Source: Halomonas litopenaei (GTDB lineage Bacteria; Pseudomonadota; Gammaproteobacteria; Pseudomonadales; Halomonadaceae). From it: DNA of 43,162 bases. Below are positions 1-7,295 of this stretch, piece after piece; within the stretch, counting starts at the first letter, position 1, and each line of letters starts with the position of its first letter. Where the stretch lies: the NCBI RefSeq assembly GCF_003045775.1, contig NZ_PXNS01000022.1, positions 1-43,162 on the forward strand, read 5' to 3'. The translations under genes and the position numbers were made by a program. The notes under the pieces were generated by a model that made no database searches, was not told where the DNA came from, and worked only from the letters and a program-made list of their open reading frames with translations.

Positions 1-159
1 CCAGGAGGAGCTCGATGAGATCGCAGACTCACTCAATACCAGGCCTAGAGAGACTTTGAACGCCAAGACGCCTCTTGAGTTATACGCGGAGGTTCTCCAG
101 AAGTCAGTGCCCGGATCTCCGACACTCCAATAGTGTTGCGCTTGTAGTTTGAGACCGCC
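1..159 (+). mobile_element. End of a truncated IS30-family element (continues outside the window)
   Basis: The segment ends at 159 with GAGACCGCC, the outer end of the same terminal inverted repeat seen at 4577 and 5673. It carries the last 43 transposase codons. Its orientation is opposite to the copies at 4276-7291, so inverted IS30 ends bracket the polysaccharide genes at 444-4269. The rest of the element lies upstream of the window, so whether it is complete is unknown. Confidence 0.85.
2..133 (+). CDS. IS30-family transposase, C-terminal fragment (partial at window edge)
   Basis: Reading from base 2, the frame encodes 43 residues ending in SVPGSPTLQ and a TAG stop at 131-133. The peptide matches the C-terminus of the transposase at 4603-5621 except for one residue (Leu for Val in PLELYAE). 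Several silent differences show it is a related but not identical copy. It covers only the region after the catalytic Glu of the DDE domain. Confidence 0.85.
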   Translation, partial: QEELDEIADSLNTRPRETLNAKTPLELYAEVLQKSVPGSPTLQ

Positions 160-443
160 CTACGCAGAAGTCAGATGATGATGCAAAACTGCGATAAAGG
201 CGCCGCCAGAAGGTCGATTTAGTTATAGGAAAACCGGCGACCATGCGACCACCCAAGGGTAAAGACGGCCGATGCCGAGATTCTCCGGCGCAACGAACTC
301 ATTCAGCACTCAGATGAATGAGGCAGGGGGATCTCATGCTCTACTTCAAGCCGAGAAGAGTACCGGCGCTGACCCTCCCGCCTCTACCTCGTGGTCCAAA
401 GTGTTGCAGCTATTCTATGAATCTAGGACATAAAGGTTAAGTT
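160..443. other. Intergenic stretch between the IS30 end and the first polysaccharide gene
   Basis: I see no convincing gene here. The longest start-to-stop frame, from the ATG at 242, gives only about two dozen residues that I do not recognise. The stretch must contain or adjoin the promoter of the sugar transferase at 444, but no clear -35/-10 pair or JUMPstart/ops element stands out. Confidence 0.4.
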
Positions 444-1727
444 GTGAAAGGAATATACGAACGTCGTCATTCTCGCTGGTATGAAATGGCCCTGCTGACA
501 TTACCTTTCCAAATTGTGGTCGGGTTAGCTGTTGTTGCTTTACTCCCTGCGCTTGAGAGGTGGGGGTGGGGTTTTTGGTTTTCGCTTAATAGCGTGCGTA
601 TAAATACTATTACGGCTATCGTTGTATCCTTTGTAGTTGTTATCGTTACTCAGAGAAGGCTCCTCAGGCACCCCGGTGTACAGATATTAGCGTATGTTGT
701 TCCTACAGTGACAAGTGCATTTTTATTTGCAATTGCAGTTTTGTTTTTTTCTCGAGAGGGGTACTCTCGCCAAGTTCTTTTTTCTGGATATCTTTTGACT
801 TTGGGTTGGTGTTTCGTTGGTTACTTTGTTGGTATTCGCTATCGGAGGATAAAGCTCGCCATTGTCCCCGTCGGTAATGCGGGAGTGCTTCTTGATAACA
901 ATACAAGTGCTAGTGAAATAAGAGAGTTAACAAAACCTGATCTCCAAGGGGTTCGCTATGATGGAATTGTCGCTGATTTGAGATCGAACGAGCTAACCCC
1001 GGAGTGGGAGCGATTTCTTGCAGAATGTACTCTTAATCATATTCCTGTTTACCACGTTAAGCAAATCAGTGAGTCTGTTACGGGGCGGGTGCAGATTGAG
1101 CATCTTGCAGAAAATGAAATTGGATCTTTGCTTCCCTCAATGGCCTATAGCATATTTAAGCGTATATGCGATTTTTTTGCAGTATTGTTAACCTTTCCGA
1201 TTACATTGCCTATAATGGCCCTAACTGCTATTGCGGTAAAACTGGACAGCCCAGGTCCAGTACTTTTTATACAGAATCGTGTTGGCCAGGGAAATAAAAC
1301 ATATAAGATTTATAAGTTTCGCAGCATGTGTCTTGATTCGGAAAAGGACGGTGCTAGGCTAGCTCAATCAGAGGATATAAGGGTTACGAAAGTAGGTAAG
1401 TTTATTAGAAAAACACGACTTGATGAGCTGCCTCAGTTCTTTAATGTTATAAAGGGTGAAATGAGTTTGATAGGTCCCCGACCTGAGCAAAGGGCTTTTG
1501 TTGAGAAGTTTGAGGATGAGATTCCATTTTATATATATAGGCATGTTGTGAAGCCTGGTATAACAGGATGGGCACAGGTCGTTCAAGGTTATGCTAGTGA
1601 TGCGGATGATACACGCATTAAAATACAGCATGATTTTTATTATATTAAAAATTTTTCTCTTTGGCTTGATATTCTCATAGTTTTTAAAACTTTGAAGACG
1701 ATTTTCACAGGATTTGGTGCGAAATAA
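444..1727 (+). CDS. Exopolysaccharide/O-antigen initiating polyprenyl-phosphate sugar transferase (WbaP/WcaJ-type)
   Basis: This inner-membrane enzyme transfers a hexose-1-phosphate from a UDP-sugar to undecaprenyl phosphate and so starts repeat-unit assembly. The N-terminal ~130 residues hold four hydrophobic segments, followed by a short soluble domain. The C-terminal ~200 residues are the bacterial sugar transferase domain, with a re-entrant helix (KRICDFFAVLLTFPITLP), the KFRSM motif, the KTRLDELPQ motif, SLIGPRPE and the PGITGWAQV motif. The start is GTG at 444 with AAGG at 433-436 as ribosome binding site. The length of 427 residues is slightly short for the family (about 460), with the loss in the central domain. 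The next gene, galE, begins 17 bp downstream, so the two form an operon. Base composition is AT-rich (13 G/C in 1621-1680), unlike genes after 7 kb, which suggests acquisition by transfer. The sugar specificity cannot be read from the sequence. Confidence 0.9.
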   Translation: MKGIYERRHSRWYEMALLTLPFQIVVGLAVVALLPALERWGWGFWFSLNSVRINTITAIVVSFVVVIVTQRRLLRHPGVQILAYVVPTVTSAFLFAIAVLFFSREGYSRQVLFSGYLLTLGWCFVGYFVGIRYRRIKLAIVPVGNAGVLLDNNTSASEIRELTKPDLQGVRYDGIVADLRSNELTPEWERFLAECTLNHIPVYHVKQISESVTGRVQIEHLAENEIGSLLPSMAYSIFKRICDFFAVLLTFPITLPIMALTAIAVKLDSPGPVLFIQNRVGQGNKTYKIYKFRSMCLDSEKDGARLAQSEDIRVTKVGKFIRKTRLDELPQFFNVIKGEMSLIGPRPEQRAFVEKFEDEIPFYIYRHVVKPGITGWAQVVQGYASDADDTRIKIQHDFYYIKNFSLWLDILIVFKTLKTIFTGFGAK

Positions 1728-1744
1728 TTTTAAGAGGTGATGGT

Positions 1745-2758
1745 ATGAGTATTCTCGTGACGGGTGGGGCTGGCTATATCGGTTCTCATATGGTCCTATC
1801 GTTGTTAGAGAACGATTTTGACGTAGTGGTTTTAGATAACTTATCTAACTCATCTGTGGAGTCTATTAAGCGAATCTCTGAGATTTCTGGAAGAAAATGT
1901 GTTTTTGTCCCGGGTGATATTAGGGATAAAGAACTGGTCAAGAACTTGTTAATTGAGAATGAAGTAAGCGACGTATTGCATTTCGCGGGTTTAAAAGCCG
2001 TCGGGGAAAGTGTGGAAAAACCGATCGAGTACTATGAAAACAATGTTGGTGGAACATTATCACTTTGTGAGGCGATGAATCAGGTTGGAGTAAGGCGCCT
2101 AGTTTTTAGCTCATCTGCTACTGTGTATGGTGATGCAGAGAGAATGCCAATAGATGAAAGTACTCCTACTGGCAACCCGTCGAATCCATATGGTCGCTCT
2201 AAACTTATGGTCGAGGAGGTCCTAAATGATCTGGTAGTTTCTGATTCTAGTTGGTCTATTGCATTACTAAGGTATTTTAATCCAGTAGGTGCTCATGTAA
2301 GCGGAAGGATCGGAGAAGATCCGCAAGGTCCTCCAAACAACTTGGTACCTTACATCGCGCAGGTGGCTGTTGGACGGCGCGACTTTCTTTCCGTATACGG
2401 AAACGACTATCCAACAATCGATGGAACCGGTGTTCGTGACTATATCCATGTTAGTGACCTTGTGGACGGTCACCTTGCTGCAATGAAAAAAATCAGCGAG
2501 TCACCAGGTACCGGTGTTTGGAACTTGGGGACGGGATGCGGAGTATCAGTTCTAGAAATGATCAGAGCATTTGAGCAAACTTCAGGGAAAAAAATTCCTT
2601 ATCGTTTTGTCGATCGAAGGAAAGGCGACGTGGCCGAATGTTGGGTAAATCCATCTAAAGCTGAATCAGATCTGGGTTGGAAAGCAAAGAATAATATATT
2701 TGATATGGTCAGAGATACTTGGAACTGGCAGGTAAAAAATCCTAATGGGTACTCTTAA
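1745..2758 (+). CDS. galE: UDP-glucose 4-epimerase (first of two copies)
   Basis: This NAD-dependent short-chain dehydrogenase/reductase family epimerase interconverts UDP-glucose and UDP-galactose in the cytosol (or the N-acetyl forms in some members). The N-terminal Rossmann motif is TGGAGYIGSH. The catalytic Tyr and Lys are Tyr149 and Lys153 (YGRSK), the same numbering as in E. coli GalE, and FSSSATVYG precedes them. The length of 337 residues is normal. The start ATG at 1745 has AAGAGGTGA just upstream. It lies 17 bp after the sugar transferase and its 3' end overlaps a possible small ORF. A second, GC-rich galE lies at 11240-12262. The two proteins share many blocks, for example GRIGEDPQG, but differ throughout and in codon usage, so they are paralogues or xenologues rather than a recent duplication. 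Confidence 0.95.
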   Translation: MSILVTGGAGYIGSHMVLSLLENDFDVVVLDNLSNSSVESIKRISEISGRKCVFVPGDIRDKELVKNLLIENEVSDVLHFAGLKAVGESVEKPIEYYENNVGGTLSLCEAMNQVGVRRLVFSSSATVYGDAERMPIDESTPTGNPSNPYGRSKLMVEEVLNDLVVSDSSWSIALLRYFNPVGAHVSGRIGEDPQGPPNNLVPYIAQVAVGRRDFLSVYGNDYPTIDGTGVRDYIHVSDLVDGHLAAMKKISESPGTGVWNLGTGCGVSVLEMIRAFEQTSGKKIPYRFVDRRKGDVAECWVNPSKAESDLGWKAKNNIFDMVRDTWNWQVKNPNGYS

Positions 2759-2919
2759 GATTTCTGTTTTTTTGTCTTGTTGGCAATCGGTTACTTTGGG
2801 GGGGAAGTTATGTAAGTTTGTTGATTGGCAGCCTGGCTTGGAATTTGTTATGGTCGACTTTTTAGTGGATCAGGTTTATAGTAAGTCTAATTCTGGTTTT
2901 TTAAGTGATAACAGATAAG
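2745..2919 (+). CDS. Possible small ORF bridging galE and the O-antigen ligase gene
   Basis: An ATG at 2745 opens a 57-codon frame ending at TAA 2917-2919. It overlaps the end of galE by 14 bp and the GTG start of the next gene by 15 bp, and so fills the only gap in this operon. The peptide begins MGTLKISVFLSCW and ends SKSNSGFLSDNR, and I do not recognise it. No good ribosome binding site sits at the usual distance (AGG at 2730-2732 is far). It could be a real small translationally coupled protein, a relic of a longer gene, or chance. Nothing here decides between these. Confidence 0.3.
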
Positions 2920-4269
2920 AAAAGTATATTTTCATTTGGTTTTTCGGTAGGGTATTGTCCGAAATGGATGGCCGGTATCTTTCTGGTGCTGACTTTTTTT
3001 TATAGTTCTTTTCGGATATGTCTGCCTGACATAGGGCAGAAATCAGGAACAGCAATAGCCTTGGTTGCTTTGTTCGTCATTTTTTGGACACGGTCGTCAC
3101 TCAGGAAGAATACTGTTTTTCTGTGCTTGTTGGGGGTGGTCACTGTTCAGTTAGTAAGTTGGATGGCCGGATATTTTCATCACCCAGATTGGTTGCCAGA
3201 TAATCCTGAACTAGATAGGCTAGGGAAGTGGTTCCTTTTTGTCGGCGTGGCTTTTTGGCTTGGTGGGATGAGGCGAAACACCGAGACCCTTTTGCTGTTC
3301 GCTCTACTTGGTTTTTTGGCCGCTTGTTTCTTATTTCAAGGCGCAGCTGATGAGTGGTTGAGAGGGCTGAAGGGGCAGCGAATGGACTTGGGAATACGAA
3401 ATGCACAACATACATCTATGTTCTTTGGTGTCGCTGTCATTGGCCTTCTATGCTTCTCTAGGCGTTTCTTTTTATCGAATAAATGTCCGTTGGTCATGGG
3501 ACCCATTTGGATAGTCGTTTTCTGCATTTGTTTGCTTGGTGTTCTGATAACACAAACTCGTGCAGTATGGTTGTCTCTGGTATTCACATTACTGATTTTT
3601 ATTGCTATTTTTATTGTCGCTGTTTTGACGGGAAGGGCTTCACGGAGCTTAAGAAGGCAAGGAGTAATAGTAGTACTCTGTATGGTGGTCGTGGCTGGCA
3701 CCGGTGGTTTAGTCTTCAAGGATACGCTCGGTCAACGGATTGCAGCGGAGAAATCGGTTATGGCGAATGCATGGCAAGGTAACTGGGAAGAAGTGCCTTA
3801 CAGTAGTATCGGCAACCGTCTTCACACTTGGCGGGCAGGAGTAGAATGGATCCTCGAGCGTCCTATTGTTGGGTGGGGAGGGGATGGTAGAGGTTTGGTG
3901 ATAGACCATACTGTCTGGCTACCTCGGTGGGTCAAAAATGAATACGGCCATCTTCATAGTACTTTGCTGGATTTCTTGGTGAGCTACGGCTTTCTGGGGT
4001 TGTCTGTCATTCTTGTTCTTGTTATATGGACTGGGTTAGGAAGCTGGAAGGCCTGGCGTGCTGGCGTTATGCCTACGGAAGTTTTTGCCTTTGGTTGGGC
4101 ATTTTTTGTCTACTATTTCATTGTTAGCCTATTTGAATCCTATAGCTTCTTCTGGACGGGGTCCTACATCCAAAATGTCGTGATGGGAGTAGTTGTTACC
4201 TTTATCTGGCGGTGGCAGCTGGAGTCAGGTAAATCGGTTTTCCCAGGTCGAAAGAAGCTAACTTCTTGA
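2905..4269 (+). CDS. O-antigen ligase / Wzy-type polymerase family membrane protein
   Basis: This 454-residue integral membrane protein has about ten to eleven hydrophobic helices and one large periplasmic loop at roughly residues 290-350. The loop contains NRLHTWRAGVEWILERP..GWGGD and NEYGHLHS, the pattern of the Wzy_C/WaaL superfamily (PF04932). Members either ligate undecaprenyl-linked glycan to lipid A-core or polymerise repeat units. The sequence alone does not tell these apart. The conserved Arg in QTRAVWLSL fits either role. The GTG start at 2905 has no obvious ribosome binding site, so translation may depend on coupling to the upstream frame. It is the last gene of the AT-rich operon and ends 3 bp before the duplicated target site of the old IS30 insertion. 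Confidence 0.82.
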   Translation: MITDKKSIFSFGFSVGYCPKWMAGIFLVLTFFYSSFRICLPDIGQKSGTAIALVALFVIFWTRSSLRKNTVFLCLLGVVTVQLVSWMAGYFHHPDWLPDNPELDRLGKWFLFVGVAFWLGGMRRNTETLLLFALLGFLAACFLFQGAADEWLRGLKGQRMDLGIRNAQHTSMFFGVAVIGLLCFSRRFFLSNKCPLVMGPIWIVVFCICLLGVLITQTRAVWLSLVFTLLIFIAIFIVAVLTGRASRSLRRQGVIVVLCMVVVAGTGGLVFKDTLGQRIAAEKSVMANAWQGNWEEVPYSSIGNRLHTWRAGVEWILERPIVGWGGDGRGLVIDHTVWLPRWVKNEYGHLHSTLLDFLVSYGFLGLSVILVLVIWTGLGSWKAWRAGVMPTEVFAFGWAFFVYYFIVSLFESYSFFWTGSYIQNVVMGVVVTFIWRWQLESGKSVFPGRKKLTS

Positions 4270-4275
4270 TGGTGG

Positions 4276-4401
4276 GGCGGTCTAAAACTACAAGCGCAAC
4301 ACTATTGGAGTGTCGGAGATCCGGGCACTGACTTCTGGAGAACCTCCGCATATACCTACAGAGGCGTTTTGGCGTTCAACGTCTCTCTAGACTTGGTATT
4401 G
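4276..4401 (-). mobile_element. Remnant of an old IS30-family copy, transposase 3' end
   Basis: The sequence begins with the terminal repeat GGCGGTCT and continues through a decayed copy of the transposase C-terminus, with several substitutions relative to 4577-4705. Similarity stops near 4401. The 3 bp before it (TGG, 4273-4275) equal the 3 bp after the other remnant end at 7291 (TGG, 7292-7294). This fits both remnants being the two ends of one ancient insertion. Confidence 0.8.
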
Positions 4402-4449
4402 GTAAGCGTCCGGTGACCCAATCTACCGCTGAGCCCCGAATTCCGAGAC

Positions 4450-4485
4450 GGTAGGTGTCCACCTATTCATTAGTGGACACCTACC
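4450..4485. repeat. Perfect 13-bp inverted repeat inside the IS nest
   Basis: The arm GGTAGGTGTCCAC (4450-4462) is followed by a 10-base spacer and its exact reverse complement (4473-4485). It sits just before the IS3-family transposase remnant. It resembles two abutted insertion-sequence ends, or it could simply be a strong hairpin. It is not followed by a T-run, so a terminator role is unlikely. Confidence 0.7.
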
Positions 4486-4500
4486 ATGAGTGAGTTATGT

Positions 4501-4576
4501 AATGACCCCTTGGCCCTTCGCTCTGATAATGGGCTTGTGTTCAGTAGTCGTCACTACACAGGTACGGTAAAGGCCT
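4501..4576 (+). pseudogene. IS3-family OrfB (rve integrase) remnant, first part
   Basis: Frame 4501 reads NDPLALRSDNGLVFSSRHY and then TGTVKA, the region around the second catalytic Asp (SDNG) of an IS3-family OrfB. The reading frame is split by the IS30 element. Joining base 4576 to 5677 after removing one copy of the CCT duplication restores VKAYGLTQEF. The N-terminal part and OrfA are missing, and the sequence upstream (4402-4500) does not encode them. Confidence 0.75.
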
Positions 4577-5673
4577 GGCGGTCTCAAACTACAAGCGCAA
4601 CACTATTGGAGTGTCGGAGATCCGGGCACTGACTTCTGGAGAACCTCTGCGTATACCTCCAGAGGCGTCTTGGCGTTCAACGTCTCTCTAGGCCTGGTAT
4701 TGAGTGAGTCTGCGATCTCATCGAGCTCCTCCTGGGTGTAGGTCGATAGGTCCGTTCCCTTGGGCAGATACTGTCGAAGCAGACCATTGGTATTCTCGTT
4801 CGACCCACGTTGCCACGGGCTGTGTGGATCGGCGAAGTAGATGGCTGTCCCGGTACGTTGGGTTATTTCGGCATGCTTGACCATCTCGATCCCTTGGTCG
4901 TAGGTCATCGACAGCCGTAGTGAGCGTGGAACACAGTTCAATTTGTCACTAAAGCCGACCATCGCATCCGTTGCGGTCGTACCGTCCATTTTCACCAGGA
5001 TGACGAAGCGTGTCGTGCGCTCGACCAACGTGCCTATGGCAGAACGGTTGCTGGCTCCCATGATGAGGTCGCCTTCCCAATGCCCGGGCATCAACCGATC
5101 TTCGATCTCAGGCGGCCGGAGATGAATACTGACCAAGTCAGGAATTTGGCGGCGACGATCCTTGCCACGACTGCGCGGACGCCGCTTTCCCTTCCCCTGC
5201 CGAAGGCAAGCAATGAGCTCTTTTTTCAGCGAGCCTCGGGGCATCACATAGAGCGCGTTGTAGATGGCCTCGTGAGAGATCTGACGTGTAGGGTCATTTG
5301 GATACATGCGTTTAGTGTGATGGCTATCTGCCTAGGAGACCAGTACTTGCGTAACAGGTAGGTCACCAGATCGAAGGGAGGCGTACCAAGGCGCAACTTC
5401 GATTGTCGTCGTGCTCGATGTCGCGTCAGCGTGGCCCTGAAACCCGCCAGACTGGCGTCATAGCCAGCATGAGAAGGTACCGCATGCCGAGCCAGTTCCC
5501 GAGAAATCGTGCTGGCAGCTCTCCCAAGGTACTTGGCGATGGAGCGTATCGAGTGTCCTTCACGCATCAGCATGATGGTGGCACGTTCTTCAGCAGTAAG
5601 GTGGTGGTTGCAATGAGTCATAGCGATAGCGTACCTGATCGATCAGGTGTTGCACTTGCTCATTGAGACCGCC
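4577..5673 (-). mobile_element. IS30-family insertion sequence, full length with CCT target duplication
   Basis: The element is 1097 bp, a normal IS30-family size. Its terminal inverted repeats begin GGCGGTCTCAA at 4577 and, on the other strand, GGCGGTCTCAA at 5673, with further matches AG.GCAACAC inward. The flanks CCT (4574-4576) and CCT (5674-5676) are a direct 3-bp duplication, typical of IS30. Removing the element and one CCT restores the IS3-family reading frame. This is therefore a later insertion into an IS3 relic. Confidence 0.9.
4603..5621 (-). pseudogene. IS30-family transposase split by a -1 frameshift
   Basis: The first frame (5621 down to 5244) starts MTHCNHHLTAEERATIM and contains the N-terminal helix-turn-helix (RSIAKYLGRAASTISREL). 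The second frame (down to 4603) carries the DDE catalytic domain: Asp in GHWEGDLIMG, Asp in TYDQGIEM and Glu in RGSNENTNG. The family normally reads ...QIA.TLKRMYP..P continuously. Here the switch from TLN to KRMYPNDPT occurs near 5310-5316, consistent with loss of one A in a short A-run. The transposase is probably inactive unless ribosomes slip there. IS30 members are not known for programmed frameshifting. Confidence 0.85.
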
Positions 5674-5676
5674 CCT

Positions 5677-5850
5677 ATGGCCTGACCCAAGAGTTCACGA
5701 CGCCATATACACCGGAACAGAACGGGCTCGTAGAGCGCTTCTTCCGCTCCTTGAAGGAGGAGTGCATCTGGCTCCATCGCTTTGAATCGTTGGGCCAGGC
5801 CAGGGCCGTCATCAGTCGCTGGATCAGGTACTACAACGAAGAGCGGAGTT
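5677..5850 (+). pseudogene. IS3-family OrfB remnant, second part
   Basis: The frame continues YGLTQEFTTPYTPEQNGL, then VERFFRSLKEECIW and WIRYYNEERSY. This is the C-terminal third of an IS3-family rve integrase, including the catalytic Glu in GLVERFFR. Homology breaks off where the IS256-family end begins, so the last residues of OrfB are lost. With 4501-4576 it shows that an IS3-family element was here before the other two insertions. Confidence 0.8.
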
Positions 5851-7222
5851 ATCGTCAAATCTGGTGGATGGCGGTTAGGCCGCATTCCTGTCTGATTGAT
5901 CGGCTACCTGCTCCCCGTCCTGGAACTTGACGTTGCTGACGACCAGCTCCAACTTCTGGAAGTGCTTGATCCGCCTCCAGCGTTTCTGGGCGGTCTGGAG
6001 CAGTTTGAAGACCATCGCCAGGGTCGTATCCCGGGAGCCGCAGTTCCGGCTGCGCTTCGTCCTTAGACGGACCGTGGCGAAGGTCGACTCGATCGGGTTG
6101 GTAGTGCGGATGTGCACCCAGTGCTCTGCCGGAAAGTCGTAGAACGCCAGCAGTTCATCCCGATCCTTGGCCAGGCATTCCATCGCCTGGGGATACTTGG
6201 CGCCAAAGCGCTTCAGCGTGCGGTCGAAGGCCTGATGGGCTGCCTCGCGCGTCTCAGCCATCCAGATCTCGTGAAGGTCGGCCTTGACCTTGGGCTGCAC
6301 CGACTTGGGCAGCTTGTTCAGCACATTGGCGGTCTTGTGAACCCAGCAACGCTGGTGCGCCGTGGCTGGATATATCTTGCTCAGTGCCTTCCAGAAGCCC
6401 AGCGCACCGTCGCCGATCGCCAGCTTGGGGGATTCCGTCAGGCCACGCTCTTGTAGGCCCGTGAGCAGCTCTTTCCAGCTGGCTTCCGACTCGCGATGGC
6501 CATCCTCGACGGCAACCAGTTCCTTGCGGCCATGTGCCGTGACGCCAACGATCACCTGCAAACACAGGCGGTCATCCAGACGCACGTTGCTGTAGACGCC
6601 ATCGGCCCACCAGTAGACGTAGCGGCGGTCCGCCAGGTCCCGCTGACACCAGGCCTTGTGTTCGTCGAGCCACTGGGCCTTCAATCGCGAGACCGTATTG
6701 GCCGACAGGCCCTTCGCCTGGTCACCCAGCAGAGCCGACAGAGCCTCCTGATAATCGCCGGTGGAGATGCCCTTGAGATAGAGCCAGGGAATCAGCTCCT
6801 CGACGCTGCGGGCCCGCTTCAGGTAAGGCGGCAACAGGGTGCTGTTGAAGCAGGCCTTGCCGCCACTCCGGTCCCGCACCTTGGGCACCTTGACGGTGAC
6901 GTCACCGATGCCGGTCTGCACGGTGCGCTCCGGCAAATAGCCATTGCGCACCACAGCTTGCCGACCGTCCTCCAGGGTCGTGTTGGCATACTGGGCCAGG
7001 AAGGTAGCCAGCTCGGCCTCTACGGCCTTGGCGATCAGGTCTCGGGCCCCTTGGCGCAGCAACTCGTGCAACGGGTCGGCGACCTCGGGTTCTGGCTGCG
7101 ATAGGGCTCGGAGGGTAGAATCGGTCATGGCGTATCCACTCGTGTTGATTGAGATCTTGGTCGTGATCAATCAACAGGATACGCCACCCTTCCGACCTCC
7201 TCCCGTACACCAGAAATCACCA
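5850..7222 (-). mobile_element. IS256-family insertion sequence
   Basis: The element of about 1.37 kb has imperfect terminal inverted repeats. The left end reads ATCGTCAAATCTGGTGGA and the right end, on the minus strand, ATGGTGATTTCTGGTGTA. Matching may extend a few bases further out (GGAGTTAT versus GGAGCTAT), so the exact ends are uncertain by about 5 bp. I find no 8-9 bp target duplication: one flank is IS3 relic and the other is IS30 relic. This suggests a deletion or rearrangement after insertion. Confidence 0.8.
5875..7128 (-). CDS. IS256-family (mutator-type) transposase, intact
   Basis: The protein has about 417 residues from the ATG at 7128, and an in-frame ATG at 7170 is an alternative. 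The DDE residues are visible: Asp in YWWADGVYSNVR, Asp in LAIGDGALGFWKAL and Glu in TTNPIESTFATVR. The family signature HQRCWVHKTANVL lies between the last two. No stop or frameshift interrupts it, so this is the only insertion sequence in the nest with an apparently functional transposase. It encodes DNA cleavage and strand transfer for its own element. Confidence 0.93.
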   Translation of the reverse strand: MTDSTLRALSQPEPEVADPLHELLRQGARDLIAKAVEAELATFLAQYANTTLEDGRQAVVRNGYLPERTVQTGIGDVTVKVPKVRDRSGGKACFNSTLLPPYLKRARSVEELIPWLYLKGISTGDYQEALSALLGDQAKGLSANTVSRLKAQWLDEHKAWCQRDLADRRYVYWWADGVYSNVRLDDRLCLQVIVGVTAHGRKELVAVEDGHRESEASWKELLTGLQERGLTESPKLAIGDGALGFWKALSKIYPATAHQRCWVHKTANVLNKLPKSVQPKVKADLHEIWMAETREAAHQAFDRTLKRFGAKYPQAMECLAKDRDELLAFYDFPAEHWVHIRTTNPIESTFATVRLRTKRSRNCGSRDTTLAMVFKLLQTAQKRWRRIKHFQKLELVVSNVKFQDGEQVADQSDRNAA

Positions 7223-7228
7223 TAGCTC

Positions 7229-7291
7229 CAATGAGTCATAGCGATAACGTACCTGATCGGTCAGGTGTTGCACTTGCTCATTGAGGCCGCC
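7229..7291 (-). mobile_element. Remnant of the old IS30-family copy, transposase 5' end
   Basis: The 63 bp match 5613-5673 with about four changes and include the first three to four transposase codons and the terminal inverted repeat (GGCGGCCTCAA on the minus strand). The following TGG at 7292-7294 matches TGG at 4273-4275. Together with 4276-4401 it defines the outer shell of the IS nest. It lies 4 bp from the stop codon of the PIG-L gene. Confidence 0.8.
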
Positions 7292-7295
7292 TGGT

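Noticed and set aside
5676..5874. An intact IS3-family transposase
   Set aside because: Only two pieces of the OrfB core are present, OrfA is missing and the C-terminus is cut by the IS256-family end.
444..7291. A classical composite transposon carrying the polysaccharide genes
   Set aside because: The left IS30 copy is cut by the window and the right one is a decayed shell, so transposition competence cannot be claimed. The matching TGG duplication shows that the right copy inserted on its own.
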